Source of the DNA: Oryzias latipes
Taxonomy: Eukaryota; Chordata; Actinopteri; Beloniformes; Adrianichthyidae
Direction of reading: 5' to 3'
Assembly: GCF_002234675.1 (NCBI RefSeq)
Contig: NC_019859.2
Coordinates: 15,301,002 to 15,365,001, forward strand
Length of the DNA stretch: 64,000 nt
In this document: positions 46,443 through 58,752 of the stretch, in pieces
How positions within the stretch are numbered: position 1 is the first letter of the stretch
Layout of the letters: the number at the start of each line of letters is the position of its first letter
Made by a program: the position numbers and the translations under genes
The notes under the pieces: model-generated
Database searches by the model: none
Told to the model about the DNA's origin: nothing
What the model saw: the letters and a program-made list of their open reading frames with translations, nothing else

Positions 46443-47368
46443 ATATCCAGGAGATCAATAAATGTCAATTTTCACTATTTTAATTTGGCTATACTTACAA
46501 ACCCTCACCTAATCCTATTAGATATATAAATAATATAGTAGAAAAACTTGTTTTGTCAAGAAGCCTTGGACATTGCTTTCATAAATATTATGCAGTTCAG
46601 GTGTTCTTCAGACAGGTGTTCTTTTTCTGTGACATCAGAATGAGATAAAATAGACTGACAGTTCGGACACCGTGACATTTCTATTTTGTAAATGTTGGCG
46701 AGGTAACTGTCATGAAACTGTCTGACATTTAGAAGGGGTAGTTAGTTGATAAAGGTAAAGGGATCCGTCAGCTGGACTGCTGATCGGCACACACAGAAGT
46801 TCAGTATTGATCCAGCAAGCAGTCAAACTTAAAATGAAGGTACATGACAGGACTGCATCTCACATAGAAAAGTAGACATGATGGCACTGAGTAATGATAA
46901 CAAGATGCCAAAGTTGCTTTCAAAGGCATTTCTGCATAGTTTTTAATGGAGTAAGACGTAGGTGGTAATTCGCTTTAGGCTGATGTGTCTCTTGACACAG
47001 AAAAGGACTGTTTAGCATTTTATGAGATTGTTGAAATAACCAGCAAAAATCTACAATTATTTTCAAATTACTACCATATATCTAATACATGATGTGTAAT
47101 ACTTATTATTGTTGACTGAAATGATGAAAAAATGTTTACTTAGGATAATCAACAGCACTCTATTTTGTTACTTGACAAAACAATCTGCACTTGACTATGA
47201 CAACTATGCAAAAATATAAAATTAAAAAGGAGTGTGATTACATATTGTTCATTTCTTCCCTCTCCTTTTTGAGTAATAAATCAAACTCTTGACTTTAATT
47301 ACTAATAATTAAATTTGATGACTGATGTGACAGTTAAGAGGATGGCATCAACATCTTTGTTTTATACT
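46443..47368. other. Intergenic sequence, nothing recognised
   Basis: AT-rich, no gene or repeat seen. Confidence 0.4.
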
Positions 47369-47382
47369 CAATGCATTTCTTT

Positions 47383-47728
47383 TTTTTCATTCATCTTCTT
47401 CTGTTTATTCCCTTTTGGGGTCACAGGGCTGCTGGAGCCAATCCTGGACAGGTTGCCAGTCTGTTGCAGGGTAGAGTGTCCACAATCACACACCCATGCG
47501 CTCTCACCTTAACACCTAGGGACAATTCAGATAAACCAATTAATCTATGAAGCATGTTTTTGGACAGTGGGAGGAAGCTGGAGTCCCTGGAGAAAACCCA
47601 CAGATCCACTAGGAGAACATGCAAACTCCACACATTGATGTTCTGGTTCAGGTCCCCCAGCCGGGACTTGAACTGGGGGCCTTCTTACTGTGAGGCAAGA
47701 GCGCTAACCACTGCGCCACCGTGCTGCC
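47383..47728 (-). mobile_element. tRNA-derived SINE, minus orientation, with target duplication
   Basis: CAATGCATTTCTTT at 47369-47382 and CAATGTATTTCTTT at 47729-47742 flank the insert (one mismatch). On minus the head reads GGGCAGCACGGTGGCGCAGT with an A box (TGGCGCAGTGG) and a B-like box (AGTTCAAGTCC), then a core with CATGTTTTTGG-type sequence shared with 42873-43165. Confidence 0.8.
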
Positions 47729-47742
47729 CAATGTATTTCTTT

Positions 47743-50106
47743 ATTTGTGAAATTCTTGTATTGTTTAAAATTCATGCTTGAAATAAATCAATATATCAAC
47801 CTATATGGTAGACTTTTCTTTGGGATCTCATGCTCCTGATTTTTGAAACAATGGCAGCCATTTCATGGTTCATAATTCTGTGATATTTTATTGAGATTCA
47901 ACATTTCAGGTGTTAATTAAACATCTTGGTGGTATAAGACAGCTTCTTGTTACTACAATGCAGCTTGTTGGTGTCATACGATGCAGTGTAAACCTTTTTT
48001 TTTAAATTGAAATTGTTTTCACAAATTCTCAAATTATATTTCAGCAGTTCTGTTGATTTCCTAATTCATGCTAGATGATGTCAATGTTCTCCTAACTTAA
48101 ACCAAGTCATGCATAACTACACAATAGAAATTTGGACCCCTTGTAACCTTTAATATCTCACGATTGTCATGATTGTGAAGGAGGTTTCATTAAAAAATCT
48201 TTTGAGAAGGTTGATTTTGACATTCATCTTTGGTGAATAAATTCATTAAAACAAATGTATTCAAATCCCTGCAAGTCTTTAGGTCTATAAACATGTTAAA
48301 TTCAGTAAAAAAAAGGATAAAAAGAAAGCTAATTAGAATGTTTATTTCAGGTGCCAAATAATTTACTGTAATTTCACAAAGAGATTTATTTTTTCTGGGG
48401 CACTTGATTTGGCATATGAAGATTTGGCATATGAAATGCATCATGATACATCTGATACATGTTTGGAAACCTGCACGGCTGTCCCTGTCTTGAGTTTTCC
48501 CATGCTCTTTAAAGACCCAGTATGTCATTACAGTGTGGGTCTTTGCACTGCTGAAGCTCTAAACCTGCCTAACATGGGGTCAGAAGGGCCAGCATTCTTT
48601 CCACCACAAGTCAACTCCTGCTGCTGTGGTTACAGATCAGCCACAGTCCAGACTTTGTTCAATGTTTACAATCTGCTTTGACTGAAAATGAAAAGGACAT
48701 CCTGCATGTCGCGTATGTGAGAGAGTCAGCATCTCCTGCAGTCTGCGTGACATTTAGAGTCAGCCGTCAGCTGCAGTGCATGTTTTGTAACAGGAGAGGT
48801 CCACAGTCTCAGGGCTCTGCCAGGTCTCCCACTGAGGAGAGCTTTGCAGTTTGGCCCGTGACGAGGCGGAATATCCAGTAACAAACACAGGCCAGATGGA
48901 CGTGAGAGTCTTTGAAAGTTTGAACTGAACTTAACTGTGACGAATACACATCAGTTCTCTGCAGTTCTCCGCTGGGCTTGTTTGCATTCATTCATCTTTA
49001 TTAAGTATGGAGCCCCTAAAGGAACTTTGAAGAAGAAGAAAAAAATTCAAGTAAAAAAAAATATTAACTGGTGCGCACCAGTTAATTCTTTTAATCATTT
49101 ATTTTAAACTTCCAGGGCTTCAATGTTCCTTCAGGGGCTTCGTAAATAAGCAATACCTTTTTTTCTTTTTTAGGTAAAAGGCTTTTGGTTGTAAACATTG
49201 CAACAAAAAACCATCTTTTTCTGCTTTAAAATACTTTTAAATTATTATTATTGTGTTTACCATGTGACTGAAACACCTTGATAGGCTGGAAAATTGTGGA
49301 GCATACAGCTACTAAATGTGCCAGTTTTTTGAAAATGTGTCTCTGCTCATAAGTGTGGACAGGATGGCTAAACTATTGTCAGGGAAAGTTTAGTTTATTT
49401 GATGACAAAGTGCTTAAAATAGATGTTTGCGGATCTGGGTCATGCACCGCCTGTGTCAGGGTGTTGGCCACTCATCCTCTTCCTGAACTTTTAAAATAAC
49501 CTGCAGATCTGCCCACTTGAGTCCAAAGGGTTATCATTCCTCTGTCTTTCTTCACAGCATCACCACTGGGTTAAAGGAAGGGAAACTGTGATATGAGTTT
49601 AATAATCATTTCTTTGTTCTTCCATGAAAAAGATAAAACAGAGGATTTCATTTGTTATCAGGCCACTCCCTGCCTATCTCTGTCTGCTTCCTATGTCTGG
49701 AACAATTAACATCCGTCTTATTGTCGTTTTTCTTTTCAGTAATTAAAACTGAAGGATTTGCTTAGTGAGACCAATTTCCAAATAATGTTTTTTTATGTCA
49801 ATGCATTAAAATTGCATTTATTTTTTATGAAATAAATAAAAATAGAATAAAAATGCAATGACGTTTATCTTCGTTACAGATAAGGTTGACATCCTGCTTT
49901 TATTAAGACTGCTTGCCATAGTTGTGTCTACACTGATGAAAACAACAGTCTGTGGAGGTTTTGTGCATTTACATGAACATTTTAAAACTCCTTTTTTCAT
50001 TTTTTCAAATAATAACTTGTCAACACTTAACGTAAAATGATTTTTTAAAATTACTTTTAGAGAGATTGGTGTTTGGTTTTTAAACTATATCAAAGTTTTA
50101 TTTAGT
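47743..50106. other. Intergenic sequence; repeat-poor stretch at 48480-48960
   Basis: Mostly AT-rich. The part at 48480-48960 is more complex and GC-richer (CAGCCGTCAGCTGCAGTGCA, CCGTGACGAGGCGGAATATC) without similarity to repeats here; it could be conserved non-coding DNA. No gene supported. Confidence 0.35.
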
Positions 50107-50317
50107 TTAACCCTTGTGCTATCTTGGATGACCCCACCCTTACATTGACGTGTTCTCCCTACCATGACAAAGGTGGATAAAGGTGGAAAGATTTCATGTA
50201 ATCCAGACACCAGTGAAGATCACAAATCATTGAAGAAAAAAGGTTCAGCGCATTGTCTAGTGGGTCTAGATGACCCAACTCCCAATGGTTAAGTGCCTAG
50301 GATAGCACAAGAGTTAA
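50107..50317 (-). mobile_element. piggyBac-type MITE, minus orientation
   Basis: TTAA at 50107-50110 and 50314-50317; ends CCCTTGTGCTATCTTGG and CTAGGATAGCACAAGAG. Body intact. Confidence 0.85.
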
Positions 50318-50636
50318 AAAAACAGCTTCGTTAAATTTACAGAGCCGTTTGCTTTAAGAATTTAGTCCTATTTTCCCTTTCATTGCAGTAATGTAAATAC
50401 ATTTAGGCTGACCTGGTTTGTTAAATCTACATAAAGGATATGAAAGACCAAACATTTCATAGAGAAAGTCTCATAAGCAAAAAAATCAAAATAACACTTT
50501 TTTTTAAATTCAAACAACGGTGTCTTCTGTCTAAACTCTGTGAAAATAACAGAACACAAATTGCACACAAAATGTCCTTGTTTTACTCTGAGATACTGCA
50601 ATAGGTATATATTACAATTTATTATATAAACAGAGG

Positions 50637-51040
50637 ATGTGTCCGAATTCCCACCCTAATACCTAACTTAAAAAAACGATATATATATACCCTGGATTTT
50701 AAAAGCAATTCGAACACCATGCTCACTATTTCTTTTTTTAAAGTGCGAATATGACATGAAATAAAAATCGAATCAATGTTCAGTTTGTTCAGGTGGAAAC
50801 AATGATAGTTTAAAAGAAAAATACATTTAAATAATTTTTTTTTTGCAAAAATGATTGAAATGCAAGCCATTGTGTTCTGTATTTGCCAATATAGTGAGCA
50901 TCAATGCACACTGGTTTTTCGCAGAATTTTGGGAAATTTCTAGGGCACTCGATTTTGGAATTGAATTCTGACAGCACTACAAAATCGTGAACACACTATA
51001 TTGTTCACTGTGTAGTGAGTGGGAAAAGAATTCAGACATA
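50637..51040. mobile_element. MITE with GTCCGAATTC-type ends
   Basis: The left end ATGTGTCCGAATTCCCACCC and the complement of the right end (TATGTCTGAATTCTTTTCCC) form imperfect inverted repeats. Internal TATAGTGAGCA / TGTGTAGTGAG motifs recur. It ends 8 bp before the next piggyBac-type MITE. Superfamily not assigned. Confidence 0.5.
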
Positions 51041-51047
51041 AACATTA

Positions 51048-51712
51048 TTAACCCTTGTGCTATCCTAGGCACTTTAACATTGGGAGTTGGTTCATCTAGA
51101 CCAGGGATGTCAAACTCATTTTCACTGAGGGCCACATCAGCATAGCAGCTGTCCTCAAAGGGCCAGATTTGACTTATACATGTAACTAAATGCACTGACA
51201 AATAAATGTAACTAATCCTTAATGTTAAATAACTCATTATTTATTTATTATAACTTTTTGAAGTGACAATTACAGTTGCATGGAAAACATATGTTTGCTT
51301 GTTACTTTAGCATAAATCCTTTTAAATTTGATTCTGTCAGGTTACGTTGTATGGAAAGTGTTTAAGTCCTAATGTATAGCTGCCCAATCCGATAGTTTAA
51401 GTTCAATTCCCCCTAGATATGATTAAATACACACCAATTTTTAATTTTATTTAAAAAAATTAAAAGTTTTTATGCTCTCGCGGGCCACATAAAATCACAT
51501 GGAGGGCCACATTTGGCCCCCGGGCCTTGAGGTTGGCAGATGTGATCTAGACCCACTAGACAGTGCGCTGAACCTTTTTTCTTCAATGATTTGGGATCTT
51601 CACTGGTGTCCATGGATTAGATGAAATCCCCTTCACCTTTATCCACCTTTGTCATGGTAGGGAGAGCACATCAATTCAAGGGTGGGGTCATCTAAGATAG
51701 CACAAGGGTTAA
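51048..51712 (+). mobile_element. piggyBac-type MITE split by a hAT insertion
   Basis: TTAA at 51048-51051 and 51709-51712. The two halves (51048-51101 and 51545-51712) together make an ordinary copy of the 13481 family, interrupted inside its TCATCTAGACCCACTA segment. Confidence 0.85.
51102..51544 (+). mobile_element. hAT-type element nested in the MITE
   Basis: Starts CAGGGATGTCAAACTCATTT and ends GAGGTTGGCAGATGTG, with an exact 8-bp duplication ATCTAGAC at 51094-51101 and 51545-51552. Inner GGGCCACAT motifs occur near both ends (51130 and 51483, 51504). No coding capacity. The duplication fixes the insertion order. Confidence 0.88.
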
Positions 51713-54522
51713 AATGTTACAGACTGGACCTGTTCTCCAGGTTGCACCTCACCTCTCACCTTGTTTGGACACTCCACCTCTGGACATGCTTTAGACTGCC
51801 TTAACCGCTGGCCCACCTACCGTATATGCATCTCGGTAAAGATGCATATACGCATAAAATGCATTTTAAAAAATGCATAAAACCAGCTCCTGGTTCTGCA
51901 CAGAGCCACAGGTCTGTGCCATTATCTAAGACGTATAGTTTATTTAAACCAAAGACTTTAACCAAGTGACTAAAATCTCCACTTTTGTGTGTTATTTGAT
52001 AGAAGAATGAGCTTCTGGGTCACTTTTTTGTACATTTTAATCAATTTACTTTCTAAATTTTAACTTTTAAGAATGTTAAGCCTCATTAGATAATACAAGT
52101 TTGGCAAAAAAAGAAAACTGACAAAAAGCCAAGACCTTGTTTTGAACAAAGAAAACAACAGCATTTTTCTTTAACATTAAGGCATTTTTGTTGCACCATT
52201 AGAACAGAAAACCAAAAACGTCTGTCTAGAAAACACAGTAAAATTGAAAATTTGGATTAAAACAACAACACCAAAAAGGACAAATTACGAGAGAATTCCT
52301 AAGATTTTTCACACTTGTATCAAAAAGAAGTATTGCCTGATTTGCAAATTAAGTTTACCAAATATATTTGTCTTGAACAAGATGAGGGTTTAATTTCAAC
52401 AACAATCATTTAGCAATGTACGAATATGTTTAGGGATGTGTTTTTGTCCTATTCTACATTGTCATCATCCCTAAAAGCAGCATCACTAAAAAAAAAGGCC
52501 GTTCTTGTGTTTCCTAACATTTAGCTATAATATATTTATAACTTTCTAAATAACCCAAAGTACCGGTATATGAAAGTGAATTTTCTAGTAGAAAATGATT
52601 TCCAGTGGTCTCTGTTGTGCGGATCAAAACAGTCAAAGAAATTCATGTTAACAATAGAAACCCAGGATTTTATCCCTTCTTGTCATTGCATTCATCTGTT
52701 TGGAGATACTATTACATATAATTATCATTCTCAGCCACATACTTTTATAAAATGTAAATCAATGTAATACATATTTTCACTAATACATTGAAACACATTA
52801 TTTAACACAACTAACCAGAACTTTGACGTTATGTCTAAAGTAGAACATAACGTTCTACTTTAGAACTTTTCAATACATTTTTAATGCAAATATTTTGCAT
52901 TAAAACTATATTGAAAGCTTAAAAAAAAGAAGCAAGTAAGGCTTCGCTTTTTGATGAGCCACTTTAAAGATGAGACAAATGGCAGCCTGTGAGTGGACAC
53001 GTTTGATAGAGAGCTTTGAGAATGTTGCAGCTTTGAGTTTTAGGGAGGACAGATTTGGCTCAAACACACTAACAAGGCTCCTTGTTACATCAGCAGACCT
53101 CCAACCACCAGGACTTGTTGCGCAACAGATAGTGTGATAGTGTATACAAAGAAGAGTGAAACTGAGACAGGGGCAACAGAAACAAAAGGGCAGGAGAGGA
53201 AAACGTGACCTGGAACTAACTTTAAAACCTCTCAAGCATTGCAATTAACTCCACTTGCTCTCATTAGCATTTAAATGTGTTCACCTTGCTTTTCAGTAAA
53301 GGTGATGACTTTTTCCCCCCAACTTTTTCTCAAAGCAGTGAACCAAAATGCTTTCCATTCAACAGCACAAGATTTTTATGTAGAATCTGTAATAAAATAA
53401 AAATAAAAACTACACTTTACTTAATTTTTAATGCAATTAAAAATGTAGGAAAACTTTTCTGTTCCACATCAGAGATACTGTTTTTAGTTTAAAATATTAT
53501 TTTTCTACATGAAAAGGTCTGAAGGTATAAAATATATAAAAGGACCTATTTCATACAAAATTAACTTTTTTGAGCTTTTGGGTGCATTGTAATGTTAATT
53601 CCACACAAAAAGAAACCCCAAAGCGGTATCTTGATCCATTTTTTAGTGTTCCTCTAAAAACCTCTGCTCTGAGCACCAGTCCACAAAAATGTGTTTCTTA
53701 AAACTTGATATCACAAAGTGAGGAAAAGCCCCTTCCAGGAAGAGTCTGCACTGCCAGTACCACCCAAAGGCTAACACACACACCCACTATCTTCTCCGTG
53801 GAGCTAACGGTGTTCGACAAAAATGCTTTCCTTTTAAATGCACAATATGCACATTCGTTTTTTGCAAATGTTTGAATGTTTTTTGTTTTCGTGGGCGAGA
53901 CGCAGACAGGCTGCCCAGGCTGGCTATGGGTTGACATCATGAAATGGTCGGGACCCACAAGGAACGAAAGCCATTTAATGAATTTATGCCTTCAACAATT
54001 TTTTGCTTTGTTGAAACATGAATTCCTGTAACATTTCTAAATTTGAATTGAGCTGGATTAAACTTTGTGCCCCAGAGGTTTCAAAGAATCGTTGAGAACT
54101 AATTAAGTTGCCTTTTTCTTTTTAGTTTTTAGTCAGAGAGGATTATGTCTTTAGGTCTTTTCATGATGCTTCATGGCTTGTTAAGTATGTTTATTGCAAC
54201 TTTCTTTTCTTTTTTAACAAATTAGAAAATTATCTCTAATTGTTGACTGTTTAAATTCAAAGAAATATCCAAAGTTTGTAAATTACTGCTCCAAAAAATA
54301 TACATATTAACCCTAATTCAACACTATGCTAATATGCTGTTATGAGTAAATGTCCATTCACAGAGAAAATGAAAATCAGTGTATTCAGCAAAGCCTTGCG
54401 TGGAGGTTATAGAAGCGTTTTTTATGCATTTTCAAATGAAGCAGCTGTGAATCAGTTAGGAACCCAAATCCCTTTTTTATTTGGGAACTGTTGTAAAGTA
54501 AGAGCTGTTTGCAGCCACTGCA
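51713..54522. other. Intergenic sequence, nothing recognised
   Basis: AT-rich; a 13-bp-stem inverted repeat at 51821-51852 (CGTATATGCATCT). Short ORFs look like chance. No gene supported. Confidence 0.4.
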
Positions 54523-54733
54523 GTATCCCTTGTGCTTTCCTAGGCACTTTAACATTGGGAGTTGGGTCATATAGACCCACTAGACAGTGCTCTGAACCTT
54601 TTTTCTTCAATGATTTGTGAACCTCACTGGTGTCCATGGATTACATGAAATCTTTCCACCTTTATCCACCTTTGTCATGGTAGGGAGAACACGTCAATGT
54701 AAGGGTGGGGTCATGGGATAGCACAAGGGTTAA
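54523..54733 (+). mobile_element. piggyBac-type MITE
   Basis: The left TTAA has decayed to GTAT before CCCTTGTGCTTTCCTAGG; right end GATAGCACAAGGGTTAA intact. Body as in other copies with GGGTCATATAGACCC. Confidence 0.8.
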
Positions 54734-54849
54734 AATAGCCAACATTAAACATTTAGAACAGTTTACACAGGGCTAAAAATAAGAAACTTACGTAATCCAT
54801 CCTCATTACTTTATGTTGGTTCAATATTTTTGTTAGGAGAGATTTCTAT

Positions 54850-55340
54850 TTACTGAGAAATGGACCATGCTCATTCAATGCATATGCAGCTGACTGACTT
54901 GCTCCCCTCTTCACTGGGGAAGAAAGTCAGTGTATGCATATATATTCCTGTGCATGCACTGACTGACCCATCCATGAAAAGCCACTTTCTTCCCCCTTTG
55001 TGGTCCGTGGCTGGGCAGCAGAATGAGAGGGAGGTGTGCAAAACGATGGACAATACAGTAACCCAGAGTTGGCTGGGCACACAATGTGAGCTCTCTGTGC
55101 CCTGGTGGAGCCACTAACAGAGAGGCTTTTCTCACGATCCAACGGCCTCATCGATCCCACGCCAGCATTACTCCGCACTTGAATTCTGCAGATAATGTTA
55201 ACTTGCCGATCACATCACCTCAGCTGAAACTCCAGACATATGTGTTGAATTCCATGATGAGCTCAATTAAGCTAAATTCTACAATTCAGCATTACTTCTC
55301 CCTCTTGAAAGTTATGCTGTGTTTCTGAATGAATAAATCA
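54850..55340. other. Repeat-poor block, candidate conserved non-coding element
   Basis: Complex sequence with several overlapping short frames on both strands and transcription-factor-like words (CAGCTG, CAATTAAGC, TATGCATAT). No repeat relatives in the window. Suggestive only. Confidence 0.25.
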
Positions 55341-55429
55341 TTGCAAAATAGCTGGAAGATCAAATGTAAAAGAAGACAAAGGATAAAGTTCAATCAATTA
55401 AACTCATAGGTCTCAGGTGGAACACGCGT

Positions 55430-55884
55430 AAGGACTTCAACAACGGAGTAAGCGTGACCTCAATTCCCTATCATCCCTTCATTTACACTCTCTCCTGCTG
55501 TCTTACAGCCCCTCACACCCCCAACCTAGCATTACCAGTGCAACAAAAGTAGTGAGCAATAGTGGAACAACCCAGTTTTGAGCCAGATGCCAGCTCAGAC
55601 GACAAAAACAAAGACGCTTAATGATCCGGTTGTCTGCAAGTAAATGCATTAGAACGGAGCAGAGCAAAGTGCTTGTGGCCCGCCAACTGTAGTACCTTCG
55701 TAACTGCTACAGGCTTTTTCAAATAACCTTTTTTTATCTGCTTATACTTAGAGATACAATTTTGATCTGATTTTCTTTATATATGTCTTCCATCATGAGA
55801 AAAATGCAACAAAAAAATACTCTGAAAAAAAAAATTATGATGAAACCAGGAGTTTCACCAGAGTGGGTTTTTAAATTCAGTGTG
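55430..55884 (+). mobile_element. Partial TTAA-type MITE (AGTCCCACT family)
   Basis: Shares ACACTCTCTCCTGCTG, ACAGCCCCTCACACCCCCAA and the right part (TATATATGTCTTCCATCATG, GAGTGGGTTTTTAAA) with family members at 5203, 7044 and 63581. The left end is not identified. Confidence 0.5.
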
Positions 55885-57599
55885 CAAAAGTGTTAGAGCT
55901 TTTGTGACCTAGATTGGGTTTTCTAGATTTGGGTGGATTTCTGAGTTCATTTATTGCACCCTAAGCTACATTTTCCTCTCCAGCTTAGCTGACACAGCAG
56001 TAAAACATTTGTAAGGTCAGAAAAATTGAGCTGTAATTAGCTATTTCTACAGGGAAATGAACTTTTTAGCAGTCCACTAGAAGGTCTGCTTAATCTATTT
56101 TAGTAAAAAACTAAATAAAAAAAAATCATAATTTGTTATAGCTAGTTTGCTAAGCAGATTTCTGGTGTTCACTAACAGAGCATTTATAAAATAGCTCAGT
56201 TACAAATGTATCAATCTGACTAAAACAACACTTCTTTTTTTTCCCTTTGTTTCCCCCACAGGGACATTGAAATTTCATGATATGTCATGAATATCTGAAG
56301 ACAAATTATCTGCACATAGCATAACTAATTTGAAACAAAACTGCAGAATGAACTGGTATTAAATGAGTAGTGATTACATTTACAGCTTATGACTAAAATG
56401 TATGCGGAGATCAAGTTTCTCACATTCTGGAAACTTGTTTTGACTTGTTTTTCTGTATTACGTGCAGACTATTTCACAGTGTGTTCACGTCATCCAACCA
56501 CATCCAAGGTTTCCAGGGAGTCGTGTTTCTGGTAACAGTGGCTTAGTTGTTGGGAATTGTTATCGGGATCTCTGTAAATAACAGTCCTCAAGACCAAACT
56601 ACAATGTAATTGTTTGGCTTTTTATTGGCAAAACATCAAGTTTTGGGGATTTGACCGCTGTATTCTAATATTAGATAAGGCTGTGTGTTTCTTATATTTT
56701 TCTGTAATCTTAATTGGGATCAGTTCCTTAAAGGATTTCACTTTCCCCTTTTTAATGCCTCATTTTCTCAAGAAACCCAATCTGGGTGAGTGCTATGAGT
56801 TCATAGCAGTAAAATGCAAGAGATTGCACTTTTTCTTATCTTGTGCGAGTTTATGTCCTCACGATGGAACAAAGGTGTCGGCCTTGAAAATATTGTAAAA
56901 CGACTTATAGCCAAAATTTAAACAACACACAGTTTCTCTGACAGATGGCAGTGTTCGGTAGTTTAAATGGAATTTAAGGGAGCAAGACATTTAGGCAGTT
57001 TTTAATGTATTTTAACAACCCCATATCATCACACTGCTTCCTCCCAAAATTTTGATTATATCAGTGAGTGAGTGCAGCAAACAGCTTCACAGCTTCTTAA
57101 AAAAACTTTACTCCTAAAAGTATTTACTTTTTTTTATATTTCTTTTTATGTATACTTAAATTATTTTTTATAATTTTAAAATCACGTGATGGCCTTGTCC
57201 TTTTTAACTTTACTTTTCTCAGGCTGTATTTCAGGACAAACTTCCTTAGTTGAACAAAGCCCCAGACAAAGGACAGAACAGGAAGGGAGGCAACCTACAG
57301 CATGGACGTCAGTGATGACTATTGACCCATCTCACAGGAAAACAGACATTCAAGCACCACACTCGTTTATCATCCACAGAACTTCCTTCTGGCTCATGTG
57401 TGGGTGAATCTGTAAACTGAAGTCGGTAAAAAGGTCAGGTGACCAAGACAAACAGTTTTCTGCTTAAAAACATTTAACTAACCGTCCTCAGGCGCCGTGT
57501 GTTTTTTAAGTGGTTCCATTTGATGATACTTTTTAAAACTTAAGATCTTTTGTTCATGGTTCTTTGATTACACTGTGGCTGTTAATCTGAACTGTGATG
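55885..57599. other. Intergenic sequence, nothing recognised
   Basis: AT-rich, with chance ORFs only (56614-56898 and 57186-57407 show no domain). Confidence 0.4.
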
Positions 57600-57782
57600 T
57601 CAGAATCTCCCCTCTAGAGATTCAAAATCACCTGATCCATCCCCTTCCTGAATCTCTCCTCTTTCCATCACGTCAGTCAACCCTCTAGGTTTCCTTGTTA
57701 AAGTTCCTACATTCAAAGTTCCCATCTTCCCACCCTGTTCTCTTTCTTTGTCCACCATTCCTCCTTTCCTCTTTCCCTCCAA
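57600..57782 (-). pseudogene. RTE-type LINE endonuclease fragment
   Basis: A minus-strand frame includes KMGTLNVGTLTRKPRGLTDV and MERGEIQ, recognisable as the start of the endonuclease domain of RTE-clade LINEs (GTLNVGT.TGK..EL.D.MERR, as in the craniofacial development protein 2-like ORF). The rest of the endonuclease and the reverse transcriptase are absent. It overlaps the palindrome arm at 57735-57817. Confidence 0.6.
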
Positions 57783-57904
57783 CAGTACATGTGTCCTTGT
57801 AGATCAACAGCATCAATCGCCATTGATGCTGTTGATCTACAAGGACACATGTACTGTTGGAGGGAAAGAGGAAAGGAGGAATGGTGGACAAAGAAAGAGA
57901 ACAG
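57735..57904. repeat. Perfect 83-bp-arm palindrome with 4-nt spacer, plus third partial copy
   Basis: The left arm 57735-57817 and right arm 57822-57904 are exact reverse complements by base-by-base reading, separated by CGCC. From 57901, ACAGTACATGTGTCCTTGTA and following bases (to about 57936) repeat the inner part of the left arm again in direct orientation. The arms derive partly from the LINE fragment. Confidence 0.9.
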
Positions 57905-58752
57905 TACATGTGTCCTTGTAGATCAACAGCATCAATGGTGATTGTTGTTGACTAGACCACAGTAGATTTGGCAAGACAGTTATATTTGTGATTCAAATAT
58001 TAGATCTGGTTTTGTATCAGATGTATCAGATGCCCTTCTTTACATGAGCCTCTGCATTTACCTAGACTTGGGACTGGCACACAGGAGGACTGGATTGTGC
58101 CCCCTTGTGGATCAACAATACTTGTAAAAAGAAACAAACTTTTTGAAATTTAAATTTTATGAATGGGATTTAATCATTCTATAATCATTTGGTCTGTATT
58201 CAGACTGGCATCAAGTGGTCCATTTTGGGCACAAATCTTGTAAACAAAACCACTTGACTAAATATCTCTTCAGTCATTGACCACGAACTATGAGGGCGGG
58301 TCAAAACAACAATAGAAAGACGCACACAATGCACTTTACAATTCCTGTCGTTACAGTTCATTTATTAAAACTTTATATTTTGAGTACCAGTTTTGAACGT
58401 CGGGAACAACACTTTTTACTTGTTACTTTGGTACAGCGAAGGCATGCTGCAAGGCGGTTACTGGCAAGAAGACGCGCCGTGTGTGCTTTAACTCGGAGGA
58501 TACTAGTAAGTGCAGTGATGAGGAGACGTCGAGTATGAAGGTACGCTGCTAAGTGTTTATGACATATTGTCTGGAAAACAATGAGAAGCAATATGTGTCA
58601 CATTAAAGGTTGGGCTAATGAGCCTGCATTTATCCGACCACACTTCAATGAGTTGCTGTGTCTCATCGTCATAGTGTTATGGCATTGTTTTAAAGAGAAT
58701 TCTGTAAAGGAAACTACAAGGTAGCTTTCAGGATGAAAGTGTCACAGTGTTA

